This document shows positions 1 through 11,781 of a DNA stretch of 64,000 nucleotides, one piece after another. A program made the position numbers and the translations under genes. The stretch is from Jackrogersella multiformis (taxonomy: Eukaryota; Ascomycota; Sordariomycetes; Xylariales; Hypoxylaceae): assembly GCA_902806575.1 (NCBI GenBank), contig CADCXD010000002.1:682001-746000 (forward strand). Reading direction: 5' to 3'. The notes beneath the pieces are model-generated. The model saw nothing but the letters and a program-made list of their open reading frames with translations, made no database searches and was not told the origin of the DNA. Numbering within the stretch: the first letter of the stretch is position 1; every line of letters starts with the position of its first letter.

Positions 1-2994
1 TGCGCATAGTATGTACATGGGTACCCAAGGCAGCCTGGAGCTACCTAGATACTTTCCAGTGGTATGGATGCATTAAGAGGTACCTAGGTAGAGACATTGA
101 ATCTCTTAACTGCAAGTGCAGTAGATAATGTGCAGCATGTAGTAGGTATTCGAGTCAATTAAAACCCTTGGAAGTCAATATGATATTTAATTAATAATTG
201 CATACGAAAAAGGGTAAATACCTAATATTCTTAGTACCTAAGGCATTGTACACTAAAAAGGCTACCTTAGGTACCTAGAAGTAGAATAATCAGAATAATT
301 TAAACTTGCATCGCATACAGTTCGTAGGTACTCCAGAACTTTGCATCTGCCGGAGCCGTCTTGACTTGTACACCACGGACTACTGCATACCTTGGTATTC
401 AATACAGTTACCCAAAAGTTTAAACCTAAGAAGAATTGTGGATGACATCATGTCCTCCCAGTTGGGTCCATTAAACTCCAGAGTCCATTCTCAATTCCGA
501 CGATCGACTAAACTTATCTAAGACTAGAGTTTGCTGTCTTGATCTGGCGGGACTTTGTAATTAAACTTATCGTATTCTATTTGAGGCGGTCTCAGAGCCT
601 AGCTGCCTAGTAGCAAAGGGCGAAGACGAAAGCTTTTACATATTCGATCCCCGTTTCTGATGGACAGAAGAGCAGACGGGTAAAATAATAAAAATGTATG
701 GATCATAATTACCATCCAACAAATCTCAACTATCGAGCTATTGTTGTAATATTACGTGTGAGCCGTAAGTGCCGCATTAAATCCTTCCATCCAAATTCCA
801 ATACGCCACACTTGGATTGTTGTATGGATGTACAACTCATCAAGACCTCATTTTAATTAAACAAGCCATCCCGGCATTAAAACCATATGTATGAGCCAGG
901 CGAGCAGCTGGGATACGATCAAGCCACTGGAGAAAATTTCCTAATACAGCAAGTTCTATCCCGATATGGGGTCGAATCTGTAGTTACTCATCATCCCGGC
1001 TAACTACACCAGATCTAAAGCCTGCCATCCCTTCAATTGCCGTCATTCTTTGAAATGTAGGCAGATAGACTCTAGCAGGGAGCGCATTCTTCCAGAGTTG
1101 TATCCATCAGACCAACTTAATACCACACTCCTCTGGCAATACTACATAAGCACGCCATCATAGTTAAAGAGTCTGACACGAATCCTCCCTACACTGCTAC
1201 GGCAAGGTCTCCACGAATGCCAGTCAAGGAGATACGCGCTCTGCCTTATGCTCTAACCGCGTATCCTTGCTCATATAATACGCAATTCATTAACCCCTAA
1301 TAAGGTAAGATGGCCGACCCCAAATCCTCATTCAACATGATGTAAAATAAAATAAAAGTATGAAATTATCATTGCGGAAAGGCCCTCGAGAAATCGATAT
1401 CTGCAGATTTTTTTTTTCTAGGACGGAACTTGCGGCCACACTACGCACTCAGCAGCTATTAACCAACGCCAAAAACGCCAATGACGTGACTGATATCATT
1501 GATTTTCTACTCCTCGCGAGATGCGAGAAATTATGAAACACGGGATGCCAGACCCGTGGCCGCCATCAGCCCAGTCTCGACCCAATAGGTTATCATCCAA
1601 GATATATGCTTGGATTGGTATAGTGTAGTTGACGCGCTACACGATAGGCTATTGTGGCTAGGATGAAGGCCATGATAATTAAGGAATTTGCACGAGCCTA
1701 TCGGTGAACACTATCGTTATGCCATATATAAGCATTCCCCAATAATTATTAAACCACTCTGCTATGCTAACAAGCGGTCAAGCCACAAGTCAGACTTGGG
1801 CGGCGGAGTTCCCGGCATCCTCTAGGACGCCCGACGGTAGTGTGATGGCCATGAAAAAGGACCAGGCCATCCGTCGTCGCCACCCAGACCCCCTTTCGGA
1901 CTTGCGGACAGTCAAACGGCCTGTTGGTATGCCTCAAGTTCTCATGGGATGAGGACCGATGACGCCCGCCGTGAATGTTGGTGATACGGCCGGATGGAGG
2001 TCGGGTAGCACTCAATGAGGCAGCACGCAAATCCGAATACAGATATAATATCGAGCATGATGTATCTATCGACCTAGTCGAGGCTCTCGGTGGCTTATGA
2101 CAACAGCCCTCAAGGATTGGGGTCTAGGACTGGCCTGATCATGCTAAACTTCAGCCAGTGACTGAAGGCGTATTGTTCTCTTAGCATGCTGGAATATTCC
2201 GACCGAGACTAACCCCCCTTTTCTCACTCGGCAATATCCGTCTTGAACGATCTTAGCTAGTCTGCCAGAAACCATGTGAAGAGTGTCATAATCATCATAA
2301 GTTCGTTATAAGATAAAGTATATAATATTATCCGACCTTAGGCCTAAATTCAAGAGCATACTACCTAGATACCTCTTAATAGGGCGTTCCTGAGAGTCTG
2401 CCTAACGGCGACTCCGTATTAGCAGTTTATATCAAATTACAGCTGTATTTTTGTTTAAGGACTATAACAATCACCACAACTTTCTGTGCCGGTATAAGTC
2501 TAGGTTAATCTTATTAGTGATAAACAGATTATAATAAGTAAAAATCGTGTATATACTTAAGTAAATAAGGATTTCAGAGAGATGTAAGGAAATTGTACAG
2601 ACCTAGATAAATGCTGCAAACGAAAGTGGAGGTGTTAGTTGCAAGTGTTATCACTTTAAAAATTGAATACTTCGTAATAGGGGCTCAACCCAATTCATAC
2701 CCGATTGCTTAAATAACTTAGACCCGTAAGATCAATGGATAGGTAGTCATCTTTGTAATTAAGTAGACTTGGATAAACTCTCACCTAATACACGTTAACT
2801 AGATGTACCTTCTCCATAAGCATATCATATAGGTATCAAGGAACTCTTATTGAAATTTCTGAAATGCACCATCACCAAAGTAGATGTTTCTCCTCATAGA
2901 CACGCCGTAGAAGCAAACATGTACTATCACGATACTGAGACCTCTGCCAAAAAATCCACGTTTGAATCATATATGCAATGCCGTAAATCACCAA
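1..2994. other. Gene-poor AT-rich intergenic region
   Basis: I see no convincing gene on either strand. Open frames are all below 90 codons, overlap one another antisense and carry no recognisable domain. The stretch is AT-rich, especially 2280-2860. It holds one perfect TACCTAGGTA palindrome at 81-90 and degenerate relatives near 243-280 and 2350-2372. Small multi-exon genes or non-coding RNAs cannot be excluded by eye. Confidence 0.6.
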
Positions 2995-4287
2995 TTACTC
3001 CAATGCACGCCAAGCCTCGTAAATCTTGTTCCTCATGACCTCGTGCCCAAGTGACCTTGGATGGAATGTTTTCCCGTAATAAGTAGGGACGTACCACATG
3101 GAGTTCTCTGCGGCAAGGTCTCCCCGAGCAAGCTGCAGAGTCGGGTTCTGGTGTTTTGTCATCGCCATATAGCACAAGGCCAACTTACCCCAGTCCCCAG
3201 ATATCTTCGCAGGTTCGAGGCACGACGACGGGTCGACCAGGGCCGAGGTTGGAGTAAGAGTCTCGAAATCGGACAGACGTTTCGATTGGGTACCGTTCCT
3301 GGCGTTATCCGGGCCGCCGATGAGGAAGAACCACGTATCTTTGCGGTCGTAGTCAGGCTCCTTGACACCCTCCTCGCAGAACCTATGGCCGTCGAACTCT
3401 TTGTCGTATTCGACAAATACCAACTTATCTTTAATAAATCGCGAGTTCACGAGATCGATCGTTTTACGGATCTTGGCGTTGACCGTGAGGACCATAGCAT
3501 TCATGTTTATCCTCAGCTCCTTGGTCAGCTTCGGACCATTCCACCAGATACCAAAACTCATATCATCGCACTCGTCGGTAAGTTCGTTGAAGAAGCGGGC
3601 GTACCCCGTGACGGTGATGAAGAAGGACGGCTTCTTCTCCCAGCGGACCTTGTCGAGTATCTCCATGATAACGACCTGAAGACTTTGGTCGAACTTGTCG
3701 CTCTCGATATGAGCCTTGGCGTTTGCGAGGGCCGCCTCGCATGTGCCCGAGTAGAAATTGTAGAAGCGGAAAACGCAGGCGTTGATCACGTCGAAGAAAC
3801 CGAGGTCGTTGCCGCCGATAGACAAGAGTGCCAAATCGACCGGTAGCGAGGTATTGAAAGTATCAACCTGGCTATCGTCGCCGCCGGACATGATGTCCAT
3901 GGTAGTGGCTCCCGTACATGATAGGAACTGGAAGGCTGTAGAATTTCGCCCACCTTGATGAGCAAGCAAGTCGGTAGCGATAAGTTCAGCATGGGAACCT
4001 AAGCCGTGTCGACAATCATCCTCTTTTCCATCTACACCAGTACCGATCCCCGCACTATACGAATCGCCAAAGGCAGCGAAGCCGTCTAGCGACCTAAAAC
4101 TTCCAGGTGAGGCTGAAGATAGGGGGAACTGAGGCTGTCGATAGTTGCCCGAGGGATTGTTCCCAATGACATGTTGAGTCTCCGGGACGATTAGACGACG
4201 CTGTTGAAATGTACTACGGGAGTCGACCCCGGAAAGAACAATAAGTATAAAAACAGCAACCAGGCGCATAGCGAAGCCGAGCCTCAA
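2995..4287 (-). CDS. Secreted SGNH/GDSL-type esterase or lipase
   Basis: A single-exon, 430-residue protein of the SGNH hydrolase superfamily, predicted to hydrolyse ester bonds in lipids or acylated polysaccharides outside the cell. Residues 1-23 form a short basic start plus a hydrophobic segment ending VDS, a likely signal peptide. Block I is FGDSYSAG with the nucleophile Ser76. Block III is GGND at 158-161 (oxyanion Gly/Asn). The C-terminal FHPRSLGH (about 408-415) supplies the catalytic His. Cysteines at about 92, 124, 171 and 183 suit disulphides in a secreted enzyme. The order of blocks resembles the fungal/actinobacterial SEST-like SGNH group. The usual DxxH at the end is replaced by a phenylalanine-histidine arrangement, so the triad Asp is uncertain. 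An antisense frame of 261 codons inside it is a shadow. The start is the most upstream ATG giving a complete signal peptide; a second Met at residue 7 is also possible. Substrate cannot be inferred. Confidence 0.85.
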   Translation of the reverse strand: MRLGFAMRLVAVFILIVLSGVDSRSTFQQRRLIVPETQHVIGNNPSGNYRQPQFPLSSASPGSFRSLDGFAAFGDSYSAGIGTGVDGKEDDCRHGLGSHAELIATDLLAHQGGRNSTAFQFLSCTGATTMDIMSGGDDSQVDTFNTSLPVDLALLSIGGNDLGFFDVINACVFRFYNFYSGTCEAALANAKAHIESDKFDQSLQVVIMEILDKVRWEKKPSFFITVTGYARFFNELTDECDDMSFGIWWNGPKLTKELRINMNAMVLTVNAKIRKTIDLVNSRFIKDKLVFVEYDKEFDGHRFCEEGVKEPDYDRKDTWFFLIGGPDNARNGTQSKRLSDFETLTPTSALVDPSSCLEPAKISGDWGKLALCYMAMTKHQNPTLQLARGDLAAENSMWYVPTYYGKTFHPRSLGHEVMRNKIYEAWRALE

Positions 4288-6170
4288 TGAGGACGCAAAT
4301 CAAAATACATGGCTCGCGTAAAATCTACTCCTGAGTAGAAATTCCTAAAGTAGTTGAGGGCCGCCATCGATAAGAGCTAGGCAGCTACATAAATATGTAG
4401 GGCTGTTGATGGATGGATCCATGAAGGCTGAGTTGTGCAGTTGATCAGTATTAATTATGTAGCACCTTGGTATTAATCACAAGACAAAGATAAAGTGTCA
4501 TAAGAACAAGCCAATAGGAAGCTTTCAGCCAATGCATTGGGCACATGCATAACGCTAGGATCCTGATTCCTTCCACGTTTTGTTGAGAGCTGTGGAGATA
4601 TAGTTTCTTAGCTTACTTTGCAGAATTAAAGTCGGGAATAGATAACTTAGCTTATTAAAAGTAACGTCGCGATAAGAATATAAGATGATTAAACCAACTT
4701 TAAATGGAAACTCATTGGTTAGCTTATTCAAAACTACCTCTTGGCTTCAGCCCTAAATGCTTATATCGTACCCAGTCTAGGATTTTGACATTTTGAGCTT
4801 TCTTTCGGTATAAACACTTGATATCGAGACTTAGTTTCGAAATCTCACACCAGACCTACCAGAGACGACACTCAATCACATTGGTATAGAGAGAGTAACA
4901 GAAGATCAAAATGACTATTGATTATTGGTTTGTTACATACCTAGAGTAAATAATAACTTAAGTTTGAAGCTCATGGACTTTCCTTCTATTCACAATGGAA
5001 TTAGAATCGGATGTTCTCGGGATAGCTTAGCCCGTCGAAGGATTCCGGAATCCCCTTTTCAACTTTGCTTTATAAGACGATGACGGCTGTATCCAACATG
5101 CAACTCAACGTTGAGTCAATGGCAAGGAGAACTACGCTATATATTTATTGATTGGAAGATTCTTATAGCCGGATTCACGCATGCTTGAATTCAATCCTTT
5201 GGATTCCAGGCCGGTTGGTAGCGGCACCACTCAACTCGATGCTGACTTTCGTCATTCAATTCCGAAGCAGCAGCAAAGCTCATCCCAGTTCTACACTAGA
5301 GTACCTACCTCGGTTCTAGAGCTGGGAACACAGTGACGTCAACACCTTTGACCCCGCTAACGTCATCGCCCATCAACGCTGAAGCCCCACCTGAGCTTGC
5401 TTTTGCTACCTCCAGGGCTATGCTAGGGGTACTTACCTACATGTAGGTAGGATGTACATACATGTTCTTCTCGACCACTTACACACGCACAGAACTGTCA
5501 CTTTCTACCGAATCTGGTCCTCGAATTACTCCCATTGGCAGGGTACGGCTATTGGGAAACACCTCTCTTTATAGATCGAGATCAATACAACACTTGGGGT
5601 ACCTATTTAACTGATTGTGGCACATGGTTTCCGTATGAAAGAAGCCGATGGCGACCAATCCGAAGCTCCAATCCTAACCTTCAGGCGATGTCGTCAAGCC
5701 ACATGTAGTCTGGGCTGCAAGTCGGGATGAAAGAATACGAACCTTGCGAGGGACCTTGAAAATCTCTTTGTGCAATCGTGTGCTATCTCCATGCGGTCAT
5801 CCTTCCCTTGCAGGGGAATGGCTGTATGCCATCATGAAAGACGTCAGAGACAGACAACCTTCTCTTCTCTGCCTTGCCATTACCATGCTACCTACTAGGT
5901 ACCTATTGTAGTATAGTACCTAGGTATGTATAGGTGTAACATGGATCTCCATATAACACCTGCCTAAGACCTGTCTTTCACCTCTAGATAGGCATAGCTG
6001 TTTCTTGTTTCCCCAGATTTACAAAGCTATTTATGACCTAAGCCTTGGAAGATTTAAATAGACTTCACTCTCTTCTCCTTACAATTATCATATATTACCT
6101 AAAGCCATCCTAAAGCATATACAATTATACTCATAGCATATCATCTTATATCTTATAAAGACTTCTCACT
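4288..6170. other. Intergenic region without recognised gene
   Basis: Between the divergently oriented esterase gene (-) and the disordered-protein gene (+). No open frame with codon-like composition is seen. It contains ACCTAGGT-type elements around 5435-5460 and 5885-5940. The last 100 bases (6061-6170) are pyrimidine/AT-rich with repeated CATATC/ATCTTAT motifs and look like the 5' leader of the downstream gene. Confidence 0.55.
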
Positions 6171-7154
6171 ATGGAGACTATAAACAACATGGCCAATGCA
6201 GCAACTAAAGCTGTCTGGGGTGAGAGCGGTACCGAGCCCATCTCCGGTCAAAGAGGCGACACCTCGAAGGGCGAACCATACGATGCCGGGAACATTGGTA
6301 CTGCCTGAGCCTTCTTTTCCATGTCACCATATAAATCTAGAAGCTAATACAACCTACCAAACAGAGGACCCCAGAGCTCAAACCGCGAAGTTGGAAACGA
6401 ACGGCCAAACCAACGGAACAAGCGAGTACACCAAAGACGCCAAGTTCTCCAAGGAAACCGGCACCGCGGCCGAGGCGGAGGATACGCCGGACAACCCATC
6501 CACGAACCTGAAATCGGAGACCGCGGCTAGGGGAGACTCGACCAAGGCCCAGAACGACGTGCGGGACCCCGCCAACCCGCAGACGAACCCCAAGTCCGCG
6601 CCCACAGACGTCAACGACACCAAGAATGCCGAGGACGGGCTGAACGAGGCCCAGGATCTAGACGGCCCGGGCCCCAAGCCGCTCGAGGAGGTGGCCCGCG
6701 AACACGGCGGCAATGCCGGCACCTCGGCGCAGAGCGGGAGCAAGCCGCTACCCGGCGAGGACAAGCCTACGAACAGCAACGGGGGCGCGGAAGAGGAAGA
6801 AGACGGCCCCAATGCGGCGAGCAAGGGCGAGGGCACCGGAGAGAAGTATGTCAAGAGCAGCGGGCTGGTTGCCGACGGCGGCGACTTCGACGCTATGAAC
6901 CCGGGTGCCGGAAGAGAGGCCGACCGTAAGTCTACCCCCCGTGCCCGAATCAAGCATTGCACATCTGCCCCGTAGGTACCTAAGAATTTCCCGTGGGCAC
7001 TAACACGAGACTAGGTCTTATGGGAGAGAAGGGCATTCACAGCGCCAACGAAGATTCCGGCGACACCACGTCCGGGCAGGGCGACAAGAAGGAGAAGGAG
7101 AAGGAGAAGAAGAGCATCGGGCAGAAGATCAAGAATAAACTCCACCGGCACTAA
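6171..7154 (+). CDS. Conserved-looking disordered protein with Lys-rich C-terminus, function unknown
   Basis: Three exons are inferred: 6171-6297, 6365-6925 and 7015-7154, giving about 275 residues. Intron 1 (67 nt) splits a Glu codon. Intron 2 (89 nt, GTAAGT donor, CTAAC branch site near 6999) splits an Arg codon. The N-terminus (METINNMANAATKAVWG) followed by a Gly/Asp-rich stretch ending EPYDAGN resembles the start of a family of uncharacterised filamentous-fungal proteins. The middle (about 45-230) is hydrophilic, rich in Glu, Asp, Thr, Asn, Gly and Pro, with no hydrophobic core, so probably unstructured. The tail alternates Lys and Glu and ends in an Ile/Lys-rich segment (KKSIGQKIKNKLHRH) reminiscent of LEA/dehydrin amphipathic segments, which is resemblance only. 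The first in-frame ATG is chosen; a second Met lies at residue 7. A stress-protective or chaperone-like role is speculative. I do not recognise a named family. Confidence 0.7.
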
Positions 7155-8258
7155 TCTTGTTTAGTTCTGTTCAGTTGATTTTGCTTGCTTGTCCTGTCAG
7201 CTATGTATTATGACGATCCACGATCCTCCCCCTTTTCGGGGAGTCATGAAACTTTGTTCTATTAGTGCCGCACGACGATACAGGCCTGGACTTTGGGCTG
7301 TGGCGTCTTTCGCTTCTAAGCTCTAAGCTTAATGTACTGTTACTATGGGAATTGTTATGTAGTACCTATGACTTTTATTATGAGATGTTGACTTTGCTTG
7401 TCCTTGGGTAATGTTATCGTGAGGATAATACCTGAGGGGTTTCTCGGTGACGAGCCGAACGCCGCGCTGAAGACAGGTAGGCAGTAAGGTGTTTGGACCG
7501 TTCTGGGATAATTACTGCTATCCTGTTATTATTTTCTCGCCACTATTATCGTAGTTTAGATACACGCGAGATATCCCATTATAAGGGTGCATCTAGCTCA
7601 GGTGAAGTTACAGACTTTCGATGTATTAGGTAGGATACTGAGCGTAGGGAAACTACCTATCTATGTTGTGACCGAAATAGATCTAGTATATCATATATAT
7701 CTTGTTACTATCATGTCTACCCGTGTTGTGAGTTGCAGGGAATAACGGTATGTCTTGACGTAGACAAGTAATAACTTGTTTAGACGCGGTTTGACTAAAC
7801 TTACCTTGGAGATTATAATAGTATCGATTCCAATAGGTAGCTTAAGCCTCTGATGGCAATATTTGCCTACCTATAAGGCAACCATCCTTTACCTCGATAC
7901 TTTATCATAGTAGTGGTTAGAGGCTAGAGAACTGTGTAGGCCCCGTCTTCAAGCGCATATGAGGATCGACTCGCATGGACAACATATCAGTAGCACTTGG
8001 GAAAAGGCAACCAATTCTCGTGATTTCCGGTATTAGGCACGATAGTCTCTGATAACCCCTATTGTACTTTGCAGCCGTGATGTTCTGAGACTAGGTATTT
8101 AATCCTATTGGGAACGCAGACCTGACCGGGTAGAAATCAACGAAGAATAAGTTTACACATGAATTGTCAATCAAATCAGTTGTTTACCTAGGTACCTTGT
8201 ATGCATTACATTATAGTTAGGGAATACCACCAGGCTGTTGTCCGCAACTTGTCGTCCC

Positions 8259-8280
8259 AGGGTTAGGGTTAGGGTTAAGG
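8259..8280 (+). repeat. Interstitial telomere-like tract, (TTAGGG)n on the + strand
   Basis: Three consecutive AGGGTT units followed by a degenerate unit. TTAGGG is the telomere repeat of most filamentous fungi. The tract is too short to be a telomere and reads G-rich on the plus strand. A second tract of opposite orientation lies at 44032-44053. It could also be a telobox-type protein-binding site. Confidence 0.85.
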
Positions 8281-9692
8281 TACACTCTTACTTCACCTCA
8301 ACCCCTTATTCTTCTCTCATGCAAAAGCATTAAGCCCGTACGAATGCCAGCCAGACGCCAGCCAAGGCAGATAGACCATATAGAACTTAAGCCTAATAAA
8401 CGCTTTAATGCGCATAATAAGTATATTATGCCTTACACTTGGTTACTTACCTAAAGTTTAGCCACCACAGCCCTGATATGAAGCCACCAGTTTCATCTCA
8501 CGTAATAAGACGTTTAAATATAGCTTTTCTTAAAGTTGTATGTATATATATATATTAATATATTCGAACAAATAAACACAACGACCGCTTACTGTACCCA
8601 GCCATGAATTCCCCAGGATAATAACGATACGTGCCTTCATTCTACTGGATAGCCGACGACTACGTGATTCATATGTCAGACCTGTCGAGAGCATTGCTCC
8701 TAATTCGGGATACGGCCCCAGACTACTAGTACGAGAGCAACAATACGGGCCTTGATGGCAGAGCCATGTGTGGTAAGCCTGTCTGCCAGGGGAGCCCAGA
8801 GAGACCGGCCCAATTTCAAGGCTCCCAAGTATCTGGCTCTCCTTAGTCGCGCTGCATGGCTGTTAGGAGTAAGAATTGTGTGCCGTTCTAGCGCGCCAAC
8901 AGGTTTCGTAATTATATTATTTTGTTATCTATCTCCGGAGTCATCGTCGTGGCTATAATTGGATTGGTGGATATGTTGCTGTTGTTAATGTAGTTATTGC
9001 TCTTTGCCTGCCCGCACCGGGAATCAGACGTAGGATTTTACATTGCATAGTACTTACTATGTACTATAGGGTGTGACCGTATACCACGAACTCCCGCGAT
9101 GTACCCCCAAGTACACAAAGTTCGCGGTCCAACCATGGAGGATATAGAGCATGATCTGGTCTTGGGGGACTGACTTCTATATCAGAAGAGATCCTCCGTT
9201 CCTCCAATACATCTATCTATCTCATACCTACCTTCCAGGCGACGAAATCCTTATTCAGGGGTTTGTAGAAGTAGGAGCGGCAGCGGCCGCGGCCGTAAGA
9301 GTTCGCATGTATGTCTCGCTCTCGCTCTCTCTTTATCGCAGCCTACAGTAACAGTAACACGTACACCTACACAGAACCAGGTCCGCGTATATCAGCCAAT
9401 GAGCGTGCCAGCACGCAGTGTTCCCATGTGCTTCCAGTGTAACACAGGTTCTTTCCACACGAGCGTACATATGTAGCTAATAGGTACCTAGGTAGATAGC
9501 AGCTCATGCGGGATAGAGGGGCGCGCGACGATGTGGTGCTCACGAACAGACTTATGTGGGTTTGGCATTGTACTGCTGGAACCGTCATGTACCCCATGCA
9601 GTAGTCTCGTCTTGAGACGCCGTAAGCGAGGATTAGTAAACGGGGCCTTGGCTGGCTGCTCGCGACACCCACGGATCTCTCCGGCCTGGTTC

Positions 9693-9738
9693 TGTACGTA
9701 CGTACGTACATACATACATACACACATACGTATATATG
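9693..9738. repeat. TACG/TACA microsatellite
   Basis: A run of GTAC/ATAC tetranucleotides (TACG units then TACA units, then CACATACG) on the plus strand. A further short (CATA)n run is at 9814-9829. It gives rise to spurious antisense open frames rich in Tyr, Val and Cys. Confidence 0.9.
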
Positions 9739-11781
9739 CAGGCAGATTGCGGGATTGTGTGTGGATTGTGGTGTGCTGCGTCTATACCTGAATGGAGGGG
9801 AATTTCGGAGTCGCATACATACATACATATAAAGGAGCTGGGCGGCGGCGACGCCTAAAAGAGATATAATCCACGAGGGCATATTGCCTAGCGGGAATAT
9901 CCACCTATATGTACGGGATGGTTCTCGGAACATGATCTTGGCTTTTGGAACGCGGCAAGGGATAGGATGAGGCCGAGATGAACCACGATGCCTTACTGTG
10001 CATGCTACCGAGGCAAGTACCGAACATAATAAGTATATATTCGACATGACGTATAACAGCCCGCCGTATGGGATAGAAAGGGTCTCTACCATGTAAAAGT
10101 ATGGTGAGGGGAAGGTAAGGGAAGAAAGAGAGACAAGAAATCTTTCGGATCCGATACATATGATACGATCCTCTCTCTCCTTCTCCCTCTTCTAACCACA
10201 CCCTCTCCATCGCCGCAGGACACCACCACCGGATAACGCAAACGTAGCGAAGAAATGAAATATTCACATACACGAATAGTAGTACCATATACTTGCCAAA
10301 ACACATGCGCTGCAGCTAGCCATGCGGGTGCGCGTGGCGCTTATCCTCTAATGCACCTCATAATCCTTCCGCGCCCGCGGGCCGAATCGACGGGATGTTG
10401 TACATGATGGGGGAGGGGGACTGTACATACATACCTACCCATAGAGAAGTGATATGGTCGATACAGTCAGCATATCACATCTACATATATATACGTAGAT
10501 GCGATATGATATGCAGATATCTAGACCTGTAAGTGACACCCCGCAGAAATGACGATTGCCACGCGTGCTTTCGATCTTCAGGGGTTCGGGTTTAGCTACA
10601 GGACGAAAAGTAGAGAAAAGCCACCAATGACACCTAGATGCGTGGTAGGTAGTAGGGAGAAATTAACCCAGGTATGTAAGCGCTAGTAGGTAGCTTCAGC
10701 TACATGGAATATGAGATGGGTATATTCAGAATGGGATCGATTGGTTCATTATACTCATTTCTAGTTCAAAGGCAAAGGCTATCCTACTATAGACTTGCTA
10801 GTTAGGAGGGCTCCTGTTCGTAGGGTTACAATATCACTACTGGTGTCGAACCTGTCTATTAGAATGACTTTGGAACATCCAGTCGATGAAACCGCGATGC
10901 GAATTATGTCCTGGTGGCAAACGGCACCGAGGACTGACCGATCTATGTATATAGCCCATAACAAAAGGACATTCGCCTAGACTGACATGTAGATCCGGCA
11001 TTATGCAAGCCGTCCTTGTAAAAGTCCCTATGCTCTCGTGAATTCCGGAGAGAACCATCCCACATAGAAAATAAAGAAACCAACTACGTAGTTGTCTGAA
11101 CAGTGAATGAAGTCTATGTGGTATAGGTGCACATCGCCCCCAAATCATAGGCCACCTTTAGATAATCCCATTGAACTTTTCGGGTTTCCTCCGCAATCCT
11201 CGACAGGCGTCCCTTTTGATGTTTCTTCTTGTTTTTCTTTCGTTTCTCTCGTCGTCGCATCATTGCTGTTGCCTTCGTGATGGCCGTCCATCATCTAAAT
11301 TCCAGCAACGATTTCGAGATTCCCTGCTGGCCACCTGTCCTGTTCGATTCACCGATCGGCATGCGGTTAGACTCAAAGAGTACTCCTGGATAGGCGGATG
11401 CTACTTTCCTATCCACCATATCTTCTTTTCTGCAGGGCGAGGCCAGGGCAATGTATACCTTACACCACATCACGTTTATAACTCGCCAGCTCTCCCGTAG
11501 GCTCCCATCCGGTTAGCCAACTCATGCGCTCCAAACTTCCAACGTCGCCCACGATTTTCAAAAGCCCAGGGAATCTACTTAACCCAATGGGAAGTGGAAA
11601 CTCCGACAATGCCGTAAAGATGACCTTCGAGTCATGTAGGCTCCATATAGCGTCGGGAGAACGGGGTTGCTACAACATAGTGGATGATGCTCCCTGCTCA
11701 TCCGTATCGTAAACTAAGTAGCCCAAGTAAGTCTGCTTGCTGCTTCATGCATAGCGCGGCCTGTGATGGAGGCAGGTTGGC

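Larger units (their letters stand above)
7155..11781. other. Gene-poor intergenic region with repeats
   Basis: About 4.6 kb without a supportable gene. The longest open frame (9367-10092, minus strand) runs through a TACG/TACA microsatellite and shows no domain. The region holds a telomere-like TTAGGG tract (8259-8280), ACCTAGGT palindromes (8185-8197, 9481-9496) and AT-rich stretches such as 8520-8580. The part nearest 11782 is the 3' flank of the RasGEF gene. Confidence 0.5.

Noticed and set aside
3061..3846. 261-codon frame on the plus strand
   Set aside because: It is antisense to the SGNH esterase gene, which has clear motifs and a signal peptide; no domain in this frame.
9367..10092. 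241-codon minus-strand frame
   Set aside because: Runs through a TACG/TACA microsatellite, giving a Tyr/Val/Cys-rich peptide with no domain and poor codon usage.
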